Below are positions 52,028 to 60,743 of a DNA stretch of 64,000 bases, one piece after another. Each line of letters starts with the position of its first letter. Within the stretch, counting starts at the first letter, position 1. Under the pieces are notes generated by a model that worked only from the letters and a program-made list of their open reading frames with translations, was not told the DNA's origin and did no database searches. Both the position numbers and the translations under genes were made by a program. Origin of the DNA: Hymenobacter metallilatus. GTDB lineage: Bacteria > Bacteroidota > Bacteroidia > Cytophagales > Hymenobacteraceae. The DNA is taken from contig NZ_RWIS01000001.1 in the NCBI RefSeq assembly GCF_003944705.1, positions 124,001 through 188,000 of the forward strand, given 5' to 3'.

Positions 52028-52975
52028 CTAGGCCTTCACGTTGATGGTGAAGTCGCCGGTGTGGATTTTGCCCGCGTGGTTAAACTGCAGGAACACGCGG
52101 TAGAGGCCGGGCTTCTCGAAGTTGGTATTGAAGCCGATGTTGGGGCCTTTGTCGGCCTGCTCGTTGGGGTGCACGTGCAGGTAGTTCTCGGTATCCTCGC
52201 TAATGACCACCACGTGGCCCAGGGCCCCGAGGTAATTGGCCAGGTCCGTCACGGGCTGTCCGTCTTTACTGATGTTGATTTTCATGCCCAGCAGCTGGCC
52301 CACTTTCAGCTCCTTGTCAAAGGAAAGGGTGGCCTGGTAGCCGTCCTGCTGCCACTGCATGTCGTCGTTTTTGAACTTGACCGGAGCATAAGCCGGGCCC
52401 GCCACCGTGAGCGGCTGGCGGCCCAGCTGGTGGCCCGAGCCGGTGGGCGTATAGTCCTGAAATAGCACGTAGTCGCCGCCCTTCGGGAAGGTGTACTGCA
52501 CTTTGTAGTCGCCCTGGGCAGTATACTCGGGGTGCTCGTGATAGAACTGGCCCAGGTCTTTGCTGACGATGATGAGGTGAATCTTCTTCTCGTGCACTAC
52601 GGCCAGGGGCACGGGGGCTGCTTCGTTACCGGTTTCCACGGGCATGAAGGCTAGGGTGACGGGCTGCCCGGCTGTTACCTGCGCGGGTGTGGGCACCAGC
52701 TTCATCTGGTAGGTTTTGCCGTTGCTCACCTGGTCATTGTGCTCCAGGTTCATGCCGCACTTGGGGCACTTCTGGCCCTCTTTGGTGCTGGTTACCTCTG
52801 GGTGCATGGGGCAGGCATAGGTGTGGCCGCCGCTGTGGTCGGCGGTGCCTTCGGCCGGGCCGTTGGTGGGAGTGGTAACGGCAGAGGTGGCACTGCTGGA
52901 AGCTGAATCGGAGGAGCAGTTGGCCGTGGTGAGCAGGCTGGCCACGGCCAGCAGAGAAAGTGGTAGGCGGTACAT
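52028..52975 (-). CDS. HMBD-containing lipoprotein (metal-binding)
   Basis: Protein of 315 residues with a lipoprotein signal (LSLLAVASLLTTANCSS). The N-terminal mature part has the heavy-metal-binding motif YACPMHPEVTSTKEGQKCPK followed by CGMNL. The rest forms two Ig-like domains with many His residues placed as in Bacteroidota proteins of copper/silver islands (VVHEKKIHLIIVSKDLGQFY, HEHPEYTAQGDYK, LGHVVVISEDTENYLHVHPN, FNHAGKIHTGDFTINV). Metal binding in the periplasm is inferred. The ATG at 52975 is used because it gives the signal; a C9 tract lies 12 bases upstream of it. Confidence 0.86.
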   Translation of the reverse strand: MYRLPLSLLAVASLLTTANCSSDSASSSATSAVTTPTNGPAEGTADHSGGHTYACPMHPEVTSTKEGQKCPKCGMNLEHNDQVSNGKTYQMKLVPTPAQVTAGQPVTLAFMPVETGNEAAPVPLAVVHEKKIHLIIVSKDLGQFYHEHPEYTAQGDYKVQYTFPKGGDYVLFQDYTPTGSGHQLGRQPLTVAGPAYAPVKFKNDDMQWQQDGYQATLSFDKELKVGQLLGMKINISKDGQPVTDLANYLGALGHVVVISEDTENYLHVHPNEQADKGPNIGFNTNFEKPGLYRVFLQFNHAGKIHTGDFTINVKA

Positions 52976-52986
52976 AACAGGAAAAT

Positions 52987-52995
52987 GGGGGGGGG
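52987..52995 (-). repeat. C9 homopolymer just upstream of the HMBD lipoprotein start
   Basis: Nine G on the plus strand, nine C on the coding strand, ending 11 bases before the ATG at 52975. Long C/G tracts this close to a start can change length by slippage and alter expression. Confidence 0.7.
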
Positions 52996-53077
52996 TGAAT
53001 ACAGAGCAGCCCGGCAAAAAGCCGTTCAAAGCTGCGCCCCGGAAACCGGGGCCTGGCTCCAGGGCCATTGCTACCCG

Positions 53078-53100
53078 GCCTCCGTGTCAGCACGGAGGCC
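53078..53100. terminator. GC hairpin between metal-binding protein genes
   Basis: GGCCTCCGTG (53077-53086) pairs perfectly with CACGGAGGCC (53091-53100), loop TCAG. It lies in the 306-base gap (52976-53281), which has no supported gene. No T tract follows on either strand, so it may be an mRNA-processing or attenuating structure. Confidence 0.5.
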
Positions 53101-53281
53101 GGCCGCAAAGCCGGGCCGATGCAAAGGGCGTGAGCAGCCCGGCTCAGAAGCGGAGTTCACCGGAACCGGAAATCAGGAGGAAAGCGTGGGCGCAAAACAG
53201 CGCGGCAGGACACACCATAGCAAAGGCCCGCCCCGGACATAGCACAGCTATGCCAGGACGAGCCTTGGGCGCGTCAATAAC

Positions 53282-53761
53282 TCAGACCGTCAGGGACTGA
53301 ATAAAAATCCGGATGTCGGGGATTTTGGGCGGCAGATGCTCCCGGGGCACCAATACTACCGCGTGAGTACGGTCCCAGTGGCCGGCGGCCGGCCGGAACA
53401 GGAAGTCGTGGCGGGCGGGCAGAAGAGCCGGGGCGGCGGAAAGCAGGTGTTTTTCGCCGGGTGCCGTAAGCGACTTAAGCACAGCCACCGAGCTGTCTTT
53501 GCAGCAGGAATCCTGGCCCGATGACTTAGACGTATGATGGCCGTGGGTGCCCTGGGCTTTGGCCGATTTCTGCTGGGCCGGTGCCTTTGCGTGGCCGTGG
53601 CAGCCCGGATGAGCGGGTTTCGGGGCCAGCGCCTGCGCAGTGGGCGCAGTGGGCCCTGGCTTGAGCGTAGCGCACCAGCACTGGCCCACCAACACGTTGA
53701 CGAAGACGAGCAGGAAGCTCGTCGACAGCAAACGGCGTAAGGGAAACAGGCTACGGAACAT
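53282..53761 (-). CDS. Small Cys/His-rich exported protein, HYC_CC_PP-like
   Basis: Protein of 159 residues with an N-terminal signal-like helix (LLSTSFLLVFVNVLVGQCWC). Then His-rich segments (PAHPGCHGHAKAP, GTHGHHTSKSS), a CC pair (DSCCKDSS) and a C-terminal PP followed by a hydrophobic end (PPKIPDIRIFIQSLTV). The order recalls the small HYC_CC_PP family of Bacteroidota found with metal genes; here the HYC motif reads CWC. It is the first gene of the minus-strand metal cluster and stands divergent to copA with 377 bases between. A metal-binding or sensing role is inferred, not shown. Confidence 0.65.
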   Translation of the reverse strand: MFRSLFPLRRLLSTSFLLVFVNVLVGQCWCATLKPGPTAPTAQALAPKPAHPGCHGHAKAPAQQKSAKAQGTHGHHTSKSSGQDSCCKDSSVAVLKSLTAPGEKHLLSAAPALLPARHDFLFRPAAGHWDRTHAVVLVPREHLPPKIPDIRIFIQSLTV

Positions 53762-53953
53762 AACAGGCGCTAAGCAACTGCAAAACTACGCTTCTGCTCA
53801 GAAAGTGCAGAGCATAAGTACTACTATTAATCAGCAGAAAGGGTTTCACCCTGGGGCGCACCTGTCACCGGCTCGTCGTCAGAATACTATTTACCACTTT
53901 GCCAGGGGTGATTTTCACATTTCCCCGTCTAGGCAAGCGCAGGCACACAGCCC

Positions 53954-54074
53954 CAAATTATGCAAGTGCGCCGCCCAAGTTTTGTAGCTGCGCGGCAGGA
54001 GGCTCCGGTACAAATTATGCAGGTTTTCGGGAAGGATTTCGTACCAACCCTGCCCGGTGGATGCCGTTCCTTTG
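53954..54074 (+). promoter_or_regulatory. copA upstream region with direct repeats
   Basis: CAAATTATGCA occurs twice, at 53954-53964 and 54011-54021 (57 bases apart, about 5.4 helical turns), each followed by (A/G)GT. TTCCTTTG at 54067-54074 is one base off a -7 box. The repeats are candidates for a metal-responsive operator shared by the divergent genes. The rest of the 53762-54138 gap shows nothing clear. Confidence 0.45.
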
Positions 54075-54138
54075 CAAGTAGGTTGTGAGACCCGGCTGCC
54101 GGTTGCGGCTGGCCGGATGCCCCCGCCCCCTCCCGTAT

Positions 54139-56412
54139 ATGGAACCAACCACCAAAACCGAAACCCTCGATATTGAAGGCATGACTTGCGCCTCCTGCGC
54201 CGCCTTCGTTGAGAAGTCCCTGACGCGCACGCCCGGCGTACAGCGGGCCATGGTCAACTTCGCCACTGAAAAGGCCACCATCGACTACCTCCCGGCCCAG
54301 GCCAGCCCCGCCACCCTCCGGCAGGCCGTGGTGGCGGCCGGCTACGGCGTAAGTGAGCGGGCCCCCGATACCAGCGCCGCCGACCGGCAGGCTGAAATAG
54401 ACGAGCAGAAAGCCCGGGCCTACCAGAAACTCAAGCACCGCTTCTGGGTAGCGGCCGGGCTGGCCGCCGTCATCATGCCCCTGAGCATGCTCATGCTGTG
54501 GCCAGCTCTGCTGCAGCGCGTGAATATGCACTGGCTTAACTATGGCCTGCTCCTGCTTACCCTGCCGGTGCTGCTGTATAGCGGGCGGGAGTTTTATACC
54601 TCGGCCTGGAACGGCTTCCGGCACCGGGCGGCCAATATGGATACGCTGATAGCCGTGGGCACTGGGGCGGCCTTTCTCTACAGCCTGGCGGCTACCGTGG
54701 TGCCGGGCTGGTTTATGCGCCGGGGCATCATGCCCGAGGTGTACTATGATACCACGGCCACCATCATTGCCCTGATTCTACTGGGCAAGGTGCTGGAGCT
54801 ACGGGCCAAAACCCAAACTTCGGCCGCCATCAAAGCCCTGATGGGCCTGCAGGCCAAAACGGCCCGGGTGGTGCGTCCCGATGGTCAGGAAGTAGACGTG
54901 CCCATTGAACACGTGCAACTCCACGACCTCATTGTGGTCCGCCCTGGTGAGAAAGTCGCCACCGACGGCCTCATCGAGGAAGGCCATTCGGCCGTGGACG
55001 AAGCTATGCTCACCGGGGAAAGCCTGCCCGTCGAAAAGAAAGCCGGCGACCCGGTGTTTGGGGCCACGCTCAATAAAACGGGCTCCTTCCGCTTCCGCGT
55101 GACCAAGGTAGGGGCCGATACCCTGCTTTCCCAGATTGTGAAGCTGGTGGAAGACGCCCAGGGCAGCCGCGCCCCCATTCAGCGCCTGGCCGATAAGGTC
55201 AGCGCCATCTTCGTGCCTAACGTGGTGGTCATTGCCATTCTCACGTTCGTGCTCTGGTTTGATCTGGCTCCGGTGGAAAGCCGCTTGCCGCTGGCGTTGG
55301 TCAACTTCGTGGCCGTGCTCATCATTGCCTGCCCCTGCGCGCTGGGCCTGGCTACGCCCACGGCCATCATGGTCAGCACCGGCAAAGGGGCCGAGCACGG
55401 CGTGCTGATTCGCAACGCCGAGGCACTGGAAAAAGCCTACCAGGTAACCACCGTGCTACTCGACAAAACCGGCACCATCACCCGCGGCGAGCCTACCGTC
55501 ACGGATTTTGTGCCGGCGGCCGGGCAAGAGGTGGGCTGGCTGCTGCAGCTGGTAGCGGCAGTGGAGCGGCAGAGTGAGCACCCGCTAGCCGAGGCCGTGG
55601 TGCGCTACGCCGATTCTCAGCATACTGCCCTGATTCCGGCCACGGGTTTTCAGGCCATTGAAGGCAAGGGCGCGCAGGCCGTGGTAAACAGCCAGCCCGT
55701 GCTTATCGGCAACTTCCGCCTGCTCGAAGAAGCGGGCATCGGGCTGCCCCCAGCCCTGCGCCAGCATGCCGATGAGCTACTAGTTCAGGCCAAAACGGTG
55801 CTCTACGTGGCCGTGGCCGGCCAGGCGGCCGGTGTTATCGGGGTAGCCGATACCGTGCGCGAAACGTCGGCGGCGGCCATTAAGCGGCTGCAAAGCATGG
55901 GACTGGAAGTGGTGATGATGACCGGCGACAACCCCCAAACGGCCGCCCAGGTGGCCGGGCAGGTAGGCATCAGGCGCTACTTTGCCGAGGTGCTGCCCAG
56001 TGGCAAGGCCGGCAAGGTACAAGAGCTGCAGGCCGAAGGCCGCGTGGTGGCCATGGTCGGCGACGGTATCAACGATGCACCTGCCCTGGCCCAGGCCGAC
56101 ATTGGTTTGGCCATGGGCGGCGGCACCGACGTGGCCATGGAGGCAGCTGGCATCACCCTCATGCGCTCCGACCTGCGGGGCGTGGTGACGGCCATCGACC
56201 TCTCGCGCCAGACCATTCGTACCATTCGGCAAAATCTGTTTTTCGCCTTCATCTACAATGTTCTGGGCATCCCCATTGCGGCGGGCCTGCTGTATCCGGT
56301 CTTCGGTATCCTGCTTTCGCCCATGCTGGCGGCCGGCGCTATGGCCCTGAGTTCCGTTTCGGTACTTACCAACTCGCTGCGCCTGCGCAGCTTCTCCCCG
56401 CTTCAAAACTAG
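54139..56412 (+). CDS. copA: Copper-translocating P1B-type ATPase (CopA-like)
   Basis: Inner-membrane ATPase of 757 residues that exports Cu(I). One N-terminal HMA domain with CxxC ([20 protein letters not shown]), eight expected membrane helices, the ion-channel motif [10 protein letters not shown], the phosphorylation site [12 protein letters not shown], the nucleotide-domain HP motif ([10 protein letters not shown]), the hinge [17 protein letters not shown], and the last helix [17 protein letters not shown], whose MxxSS pattern marks Cu(I)-type P1B-1 pumps. The ATG at 54139 is chosen from the HMA start. It is divergent from the minus-strand RND operon, and the cupredoxin gene follows 4 bases after its stop. 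Confidence 0.96.
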   Translation: MEPTTKTETLDIEGMTCASCAAFVEKSLTRTPGVQRAMVNFATEKATIDYLPAQASPATLRQAVVAAGYGVSERAPDTSAADRQAEIDEQKARAYQKLKHRFWVAAGLAAVIMPLSMLMLWPALLQRVNMHWLNYGLLLLTLPVLLYSGREFYTSAWNGFRHRAANMDTLIAVGTGAAFLYSLAATVVPGWFMRRGIMPEVYYDTTATIIALILLGKVLELRAKTQTSAAIKALMGLQAKTARVVRPDGQEVDVPIEHVQLHDLIVVRPGEKVATDGLIEEGHSAVDEAMLTGESLPVEKKAGDPVFGATLNKTGSFRFRVTKVGADTLLSQIVKLVEDAQGSRAPIQRLADKVSAIFVPNVVVIAILTFVLWFDLAPVESRLPLALVNFVAVLIIACPCALGLATPTAIMVSTGKGAEHGVLIRNAEALEKAYQVTTVLLDKTGTITRGEPTVTDFVPAAGQEVGWLLQLVAAVERQSEHPLAEAVVRYADSQHTALIPATGFQAIEGKGAQAVVNSQPVLIGNFRLLEEAGIGLPPALRQHADELLVQAKTVLYVAVAGQAAGVIGVADTVRETSAAAIKRLQSMGLEVVMMTGDNPQTAAQVAGQVGIRRYFAEVLPSGKAGKVQELQAEGRVVAMVGDGINDAPALAQADIGLAMGGGTDVAMEAAGITLMRSDLRGVVTAIDLSRQTIRTIRQNLFFAFIYNVLGIPIAAGLLYPVFGILLSPMLAAGAMALSSVSVLTNSLRLRSFSPLQN

Positions 56413-56416
56413 CCCC

Positions 56417-56794
56417 ATGGATACCACCGAAATCATCGTGACCCTGGCCGGGCTGGCCCTGGCTGGGTTTGTAGTCTGGTACTTTTTCTTTTCCGCCCGC
56501 CAAACGGTCAGCGCCGTATCGTCGTCCGGCGGCATCCAGCAGGTGGACGTCACCGTCAAAGGTGGCTACTCCCCAGACGTAATTGAGGTGGAGCGTGGCC
56601 GGCCCGTGCAGCTGAGCTTCTACCGCGACGAGGATAACTCCTGCTCCGAGGAACTCCTGCTGCCCGACTTCAGCATCCGCCGCGACCTACCGGCCTTTAA
56701 AACCACGCTGGTAGAGCTGCTGCCTCAACAGTCCGGTACGTTTCCGTTTACCTGCGGCATGGGTATGCTGCGCGGCAGTCTGGTGGTAAAGTAA
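56417..56794 (+). CDS. Membrane-anchored cupredoxin
   Basis: Protein of 125 residues: one N-terminal membrane helix (IIVTLAGLALAGFVVWYFFF), then a cupredoxin_1-like domain (VTVKGGYSPDVIEVERGRPV, LSFYRDEDNSCSEELLLPD) ending in the metal-loop PFTCGMGMLRG. The Cys and Met of CGMGM and an upstream Cys are candidate copper ligands, while the usual His of blue copper proteins is not seen at the loop. It likely accepts or holds copper on the periplasmic face for CopA. Cotranscription with copA is likely (4-base gap). Confidence 0.87.
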   Translation: MDTTEIIVTLAGLALAGFVVWYFFFSARQTVSAVSSSGGIQQVDVTVKGGYSPDVIEVERGRPVQLSFYRDEDNSCSEELLLPDFSIRRDLPAFKTTLVELLPQQSGTFPFTCGMGMLRGSLVVK

Positions 56795-56865
56795 ACACTT
56801 CATACTGGTTATGCGCCTCCCTCATTCGCCCTGGCCCATCCTAACGGTGGGTTACCCACCTCATA

Positions 56866-56903
56866 AACAAAAAACCTTCTCCACATTAAAGTAGAAAATG
56901 TTT
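56866..56903 (-). terminator. Terminator after tRNA-Leu
   Basis: On the minus strand AAACATTTTCTAC (56903-56891) pairs with GTGGAGAAGGTTT (56884-56872) with one mismatch and two G-T pairs, loop TTTAAT, followed by T6. It starts 2 bases after the tRNA 3' end. Confidence 0.75.
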
Positions 56904-56904
56904 G

Positions 56905-56988
56905 TACCAGAGACGGGACTTGAACCCGTACTTCCTTTCGGAAACGGCATTTTAAGTGCCGCGTGTATACCAATTTCACCACTCTGGC
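56905..56988 (-). tRNA. tRNA-Leu (anticodon UAA)
   Basis: 84 bases, class II tRNA with a variable arm. Acceptor stem GCCAGAG/CTCTGGT closes with one G-T pair at the end. Anticodon loop CTTAAAA gives UAA, reading UUA. T arm contains GGTTCAAGTCC. The variable arm reads TTTCCGAAAGGAA. CCA is not encoded. Its 5' end is only 5 bases after the stop codon of the HNH gene. Confidence 0.95.
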
Positions 56989-56993
56989 GGGTA

Positions 56994-57467
56994 CTATTTT
57001 GCAACTGCTTTGTTTCTCCCCCGATAGGTTGCGGTTAAAGCATGGCAATTTGGGCAAAGTAAGCGCAAATTCTCGATTCTGTTGTCATCATGTACTCCAT
57101 TGATGTGGTCTAATTCTAGCGGAATCAGTTGTTGACACCATTGAGTTAGCAGGCACGATGAGCACTTGCGTTCCAATAGACCGGCATTCAGCAACCTGTT
57201 TTTGAGCTTGAATGATTGATAGACAGAGCCTTTTACCAACAAGTCCGACAGGATAACTGCGGGCCGCAGTGGTTTATACCGCTCACCCTGATTCCACGCC
57301 TTCCCAGTGAAGTGCTCAATCCCTAACCCCAGCCGTTTGATACGGTCATGCACGGTTTTGTAGTTTCCACCAGCCGGTACCAGTCCTAGCCGCCCCAACA
57401 CTTGGGCTACTGACAGACACCCGGCCACAATAGTGGCAAATTCTGCATCCGTAATTTTAGCCTTCAT
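56994..57467 (-). CDS. HNH endonuclease between two tRNA genes
   Basis: Protein of 157 residues. The C-terminal HNH nuclease fold is clear: CSSC, the catalytic string LELDHINGVHDDNRIENL, and CPNCHALTATYRGRN with the closing Cys pair. The N-terminal 60 residues look like a helix-turn-helix element (LSVAQVLGRLGLVPAGGNYK, HDRIKRLGLGIEHFTG) as in a group of phage-type or free-standing HNH nucleases. The gene is distinctly AT-richer than its neighbours, suggesting transfer. It lies between tRNA-Gly and tRNA-Leu on the same strand and ends 5 bases before tRNA-Leu. ATG 57467. The target site is unknown; homing-like spread is an inference. Confidence 0.9.
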   Translation of the reverse strand: MKAKITDAEFATIVAGCLSVAQVLGRLGLVPAGGNYKTVHDRIKRLGLGIEHFTGKAWNQGERYKPLRPAVILSDLLVKGSVYQSFKLKNRLLNAGLLERKCSSCLLTQWCQQLIPLELDHINGVHDDNRIENLRLLCPNCHALTATYRGRNKAVAK

Positions 57468-57545
57468 ATTCTCTTACTCCTAGCGGGCCACTATAAGTGC
57501 TCTCGACTAAATGGGTCGCATGACAACTAGACTGGTGTAAAACAA

Positions 57546-57577
57546 AAAAAGGATGCTTCCGAAGAAACATCCTTTTT
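57546..57577 (-). terminator. Terminator after tRNA-Gly
   Basis: Perfect 10-bp stem CATCCTTTTT/AAAAAGGATG (57546-57555 with 57568-57577) next to an A-rich run that reads as T on the minus strand. It starts one base after the tRNA, so tRNA-Gly is likely its own transcript and the HNH gene needs another promoter. Confidence 0.85.
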
Positions 57578-57578
57578 G

Positions 57579-57651
57579 AGCGGGAGACGAGGTTCGAACT
57601 CGCGACCTCGACCTTGGCAAGGTCGCGCTCTACCAACTGAGCTACTCTCGC
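57579..57651 (-). tRNA. tRNA-Gly (anticodon GCC)
   Basis: 73 bases. D arm TAGCTCAGTTGGTAGAGC, anticodon loop TTGCCAA in a CGACC/GGTCG stem, T loop TTCGAAC. The acceptor stem GCGAGAG against CTCCCGC has one mismatch, A4 with C69, where most bacterial tRNA-Gly(GCC) have a G-C pair. CCA is not encoded. Confidence 0.93.
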
Positions 57652-57687
57652 TTTCGATCTTGGCGCCGTAATGGCGTTTTGATGTGA

Positions 57688-57718
57688 CAAAGGTAGTACA
57701 GGAATCCTTGAAGTCAAG
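57688..57718 (-). promoter_or_regulatory. Promoter for tRNA-Gly
   Basis: CAAAGGTA at 57688-57695 reads TACCTTTG on the minus strand, a full -7 match. CTTG at about 57715-57718 (minus strand), 19 bases upstream, may be the -33 element. The remaining gap to mutS (57719-57934) shows no gene. Confidence 0.6.
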
Positions 57719-57934
57719 TGCCCACCTTAAAAAAAGAAGCTCAAGGTACGCCCGAAATACTCTGTCGGCTGATTTTCAGGCAGAAAAATTTCAATAAAAA
57801 TATCCCGTTTCCTGTTCGCAGGAGGCTTCTGGTCACAGCTAGCCTCTTTTGGCACTGGCGTGTTCCCATACAAGTTAGAGGTAAACCGCGGCCGATAGCA
57901 TAAGTATTACGCAGGCCAAGATAAACGGAGATTT

Positions 57935-60736
57935 CTACTTGCTACCCGCGGCCAGCTTTAGCTCGTTTAGTTTCAGCAGGGCCTCAATAGGCGTGAGCGT
58001 ATTCACATCGAGGCGGTCCAGCAGCTCCCGGATTTTCTCCAGGGCTGGGTCGGTGGGCTCAAACATGCTCAGCTGCAGGCTGGGTCGGGGGGCCGAGTGC
58101 ACTGCCGCTGCAGGCTGCGCCTTCGGGCCCTTAAGGCCTGTATCGGTACGGGTAGCGGAGGCGTGCCCGTTTAGCGGCACGACTTTGCCCCCGGCCTCAT
58201 CTCCCAGCCCCGCCAGCACATCGTCGAACTCGGTGGTAGCGTCAGGATCCGCGCCGGCGGAAGTGCGCTCCTGCTCCAGGTGGTGCATAATTTCGTTGGC
58301 CCGCAGCACCACCGAAGCGGGCATGCCGGCCATACGGGCCACGTGAATGCCGAAGCTGTGCTCGGAGCCCCCCTCCCGCAGCTTGCGCAGGAACAGGATG
58401 CGCCCGTCGGCCTCTTTCACGGCTACGTTGTAATTGCGCACCCGCGGGCAGTCGTCGGCCAGCTGGTTGAGCTCGTGGTAGTGGGTGGCGAAAAGGGTTT
58501 TGGCGCGGGCTTTGGGCGAGTTGTGCAGGTGCTCCACAATGGCCCAGGCAATGCTGATGCCGTCGTAGGTGCTGGTGCCGCGCCCGATTTCATCCATCAA
58601 TACCAGGCTCCGGTCGGAGAGGTTGTTGAGGATGGAGGCGGTTTCGGTCATCTCAACCATGAAGGTACTCTCGCCCTTGCTTAGGTTGTCGGAGGCGCCC
58701 ACCCGGGTAAAAATCTTGTCGATGACGCCCACGTGGGCCGCGTCGGCGGGCACGAAGGAGCCAATCTGGGCCAGCAGCACAATCAGGGCCGTTTGCCGCA
58801 GCAGGGCCGATTTACCGGCCATGTTGGGGCCGGTAATCACCACAATCTGCTGCTCGTCCTGGTTGAGGCAGATGTCGTTGGGGATGTACTGCTCGCCGGG
58901 GGGCAGCTGGCGCTCAATTACGGGGTGGCGGCCAGCCTTGATGTCAAGATTAGTCGAATCGTCCACCACCGGCTTCACGTAGCGGTGCTGGCGGGCGGTG
59001 GCGGCGAAGGAAGCCAGGCAGTCGGCTACGCCAATGGCGCGGGCGTTCTGCTGAATCTGGGCCACGTACTCGGCGGCAAACAGCACCAGGTCGTTGTAGA
59101 TTTTCTGCTCGATGACGAACAGCCGCTCCTCGGCGTGCAGGATCTTCTCCTCGTACACCTTCAGCTCCTCCGTGATGTAGCGCTCCGCGTTTACCAGCGT
59201 CTGCTTCCGGATCCAGGTGGTGGGCACCTTGTCCTTGTGGGCGTTGGTGACTTCGAGGTAGTAGCCGAACACCTTGTTATAGGCCACTTTCAGCGACGAA
59301 ATACCAGTTTCCTGGATGGCCCGCTGCTGCAGCTGAAACAGGTAGTCCTTGCCCGAGAAGGCCATCTGGCGCAGCTCGTCCAACTCCCGGTCCACGCCGT
59401 CGTTCAACACCCCGCCCTGGTTAGTGAGAATGGGCGCATCGGGGCGGATTTTGGTCTGGATTTCCTCGCGCAGGGCGGCGCAGGGGTTGAGTTGGTCGGC
59501 CAGCTTTTGCAAGGCGCGCACGCCGGAAGCGGCCAGCTGCTCCCGAATGGGCCCAATAGCCTCCAGCGCCCGGGCCAGCTGCAGCAGCTCGCGGGGGTTG
59601 ATGCGGCGCACGGCCACCTTGGAAATCAGCCGCTCCAGGTCGCCAATCTGGCGCAGGTGCTGCAGCAGGTTTTCCAGCAGCTCGGGAGTTTGCAGCAGAG
59701 CTTCCACCGTATCGAGGCGGCGCTGAATCTGAGCGGGCTCCTTCAGGGGCAGCACCACCCACTTGCGCAGCAGGCGGGCTCCCATGGGCGTCACCGTCTG
59801 ATCCAGAATATCAATCAGAGGCACGCCGCCGGGGTGCTGGGGCTGCACCAGCTCCAGGTTGCGCACCGTAAACCGGTCGAGCCACACGTATTTGTCCTCC
59901 TCCAGCCGCCCGATGCTGCCGATGTGGCCCACGTCGGTGTGCTTGGTTTCGGCCAGGTAGTGCAGAATGCAGCCGGCGGCCGTAATACCCTCGCGCAGCC
60001 CGTCAATCCCGAAGCCTTTGAGGGACGTGGTGTTGAAGTGGCGGGTGAGCAGGTCGTAGCCGTAATCAAAGCCGAACACCCATTCTTCCAGGGCGAAGTG
60101 GCAGTAGTCGGGCCCGAAGTTCTCCTCGAAGTCGCGGCGGCTTTTCTTGCAGAACAGCACCTCGGCCGGCTGGAAGTTCTGGAGTAGCTTGCCCAGGTAC
60201 TCCAGGGTGCCCTGGGCCACCAGAAACTCGCCGGTGCTGATGTCCAGAAACGAAATGCCGGCTTCCTGCTTACCCAGGTGCACGGCGCAGAGGTAGTTAT
60301 TGCTCTTGCGCTCCAGCACGTTGTCGTGCAGGCTCACGCCGGGCGTCACCAGCTCGGTTACGCCCCGCTTCACCAGGCCCTTGGCCTGCTTGGGGTCTTC
60401 GAGCTGGTCGCAGATGGCCACGCGCTGCCCGGCCCGCACCAGCTTGGGCAGGTAGTTATCGAGGGCGTGGTGGGGGAAGCCGGCCAGCGGGGTTTCAGAG
60501 GCAGTACCCGCGCCGCGCTTGGTGAGGGTAATATCCAGAATGCGGGAGGCCGTGACGGCATCCTCCCCGAAGGTTTCGTAGAAGTCGCCCACCCGGAACA
60601 GCAGCACGGCCCCGGGGTACGTCTGCTTCAGCTGGTAATACTGCTGCATCAGGGGCGTATCGGCTACGGGCGCGGGGCCCAGGGAGCCATGCGTGCGGAC
60701 GGGCTTTTTGGTGGAGTCGGCGGATTTGATTTTCAC
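57935..60736 (-). CDS. mutS: DNA mismatch repair protein MutS
   Basis: Mismatch-binding ATPase of 933 residues. The mismatch-reading FxE motif is present (FYE at residues 52-54, in RVGDFYETFGEDA). The core and clamp follow, then the ATPase with Walker A GPNMAGKSALLRQ, Walker B region SLVLMDEIGRGTSTYDGISI and the downstream ATHYHELNQLAD. The C-terminal part has a low-complexity linker (about residues 825-880, GGKVVPLNGHASATRTDTG) before the tetramer-type helices (DRLDVNTLTPIEALLKLNEL). This makes it longer than the usual 850-870. The start codon is GTG at 60736. No mutL in the window. Confidence 0.97.
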   Translation of the reverse strand: MKIKSADSTKKPVRTHGSLGPAPVADTPLMQQYYQLKQTYPGAVLLFRVGDFYETFGEDAVTASRILDITLTKRGAGTASETPLAGFPHHALDNYLPKLVRAGQRVAICDQLEDPKQAKGLVKRGVTELVTPGVSLHDNVLERKSNNYLCAVHLGKQEAGISFLDISTGEFLVAQGTLEYLGKLLQNFQPAEVLFCKKSRRDFEENFGPDYCHFALEEWVFGFDYGYDLLTRHFNTTSLKGFGIDGLREGITAAGCILHYLAETKHTDVGHIGSIGRLEEDKYVWLDRFTVRNLELVQPQHPGGVPLIDILDQTVTPMGARLLRKWVVLPLKEPAQIQRRLDTVEALLQTPELLENLLQHLRQIGDLERLISKVAVRRINPRELLQLARALEAIGPIREQLAASGVRALQKLADQLNPCAALREEIQTKIRPDAPILTNQGGVLNDGVDRELDELRQMAFSGKDYLFQLQQRAIQETGISSLKVAYNKVFGYYLEVTNAHKDKVPTTWIRKQTLVNAERYITEELKVYEEKILHAEERLFVIEQKIYNDLVLFAAEYVAQIQQNARAIGVADCLASFAATARQHRYVKPVVDDSTNLDIKAGRHPVIERQLPPGEQYIPNDICLNQDEQQIVVITGPNMAGKSALLRQTALIVLLAQIGSFVPADAAHVGVIDKIFTRVGASDNLSKGESTFMVEMTETASILNNLSDRSLVLMDEIGRGTSTYDGISIAWAIVEHLHNSPKARAKTLFATHYHELNQLADDCPRVRNYNVAVKEADGRILFLRKLREGGSEHSFGIHVARMAGMPASVVLRANEIMHHLEQERTSAGADPDATTEFDDVLAGLGDEAGGKVVPLNGHASATRTDTGLKGPKAQPAAAVHSAPRPSLQLSMFEPTDPALEKIRELLDRLDVNTLTPIEALLKLNELKLAAGSK

Positions 60737-60743
60737 GGGGAAG

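Noticed and set aside
56846-56860. GGTGGG/CCCACC hairpin as terminator of the cupredoxin gene
   Set aside because: The stem is only 6 bp and no T tract follows on the plus strand, so it is not strong enough to call.
58733-60187. Plus-strand ORF of 484 codons
   Set aside because: It is antisense to mutS, which has all its motifs. The peptide is a Gly/Val/Gln/His-rich shadow.
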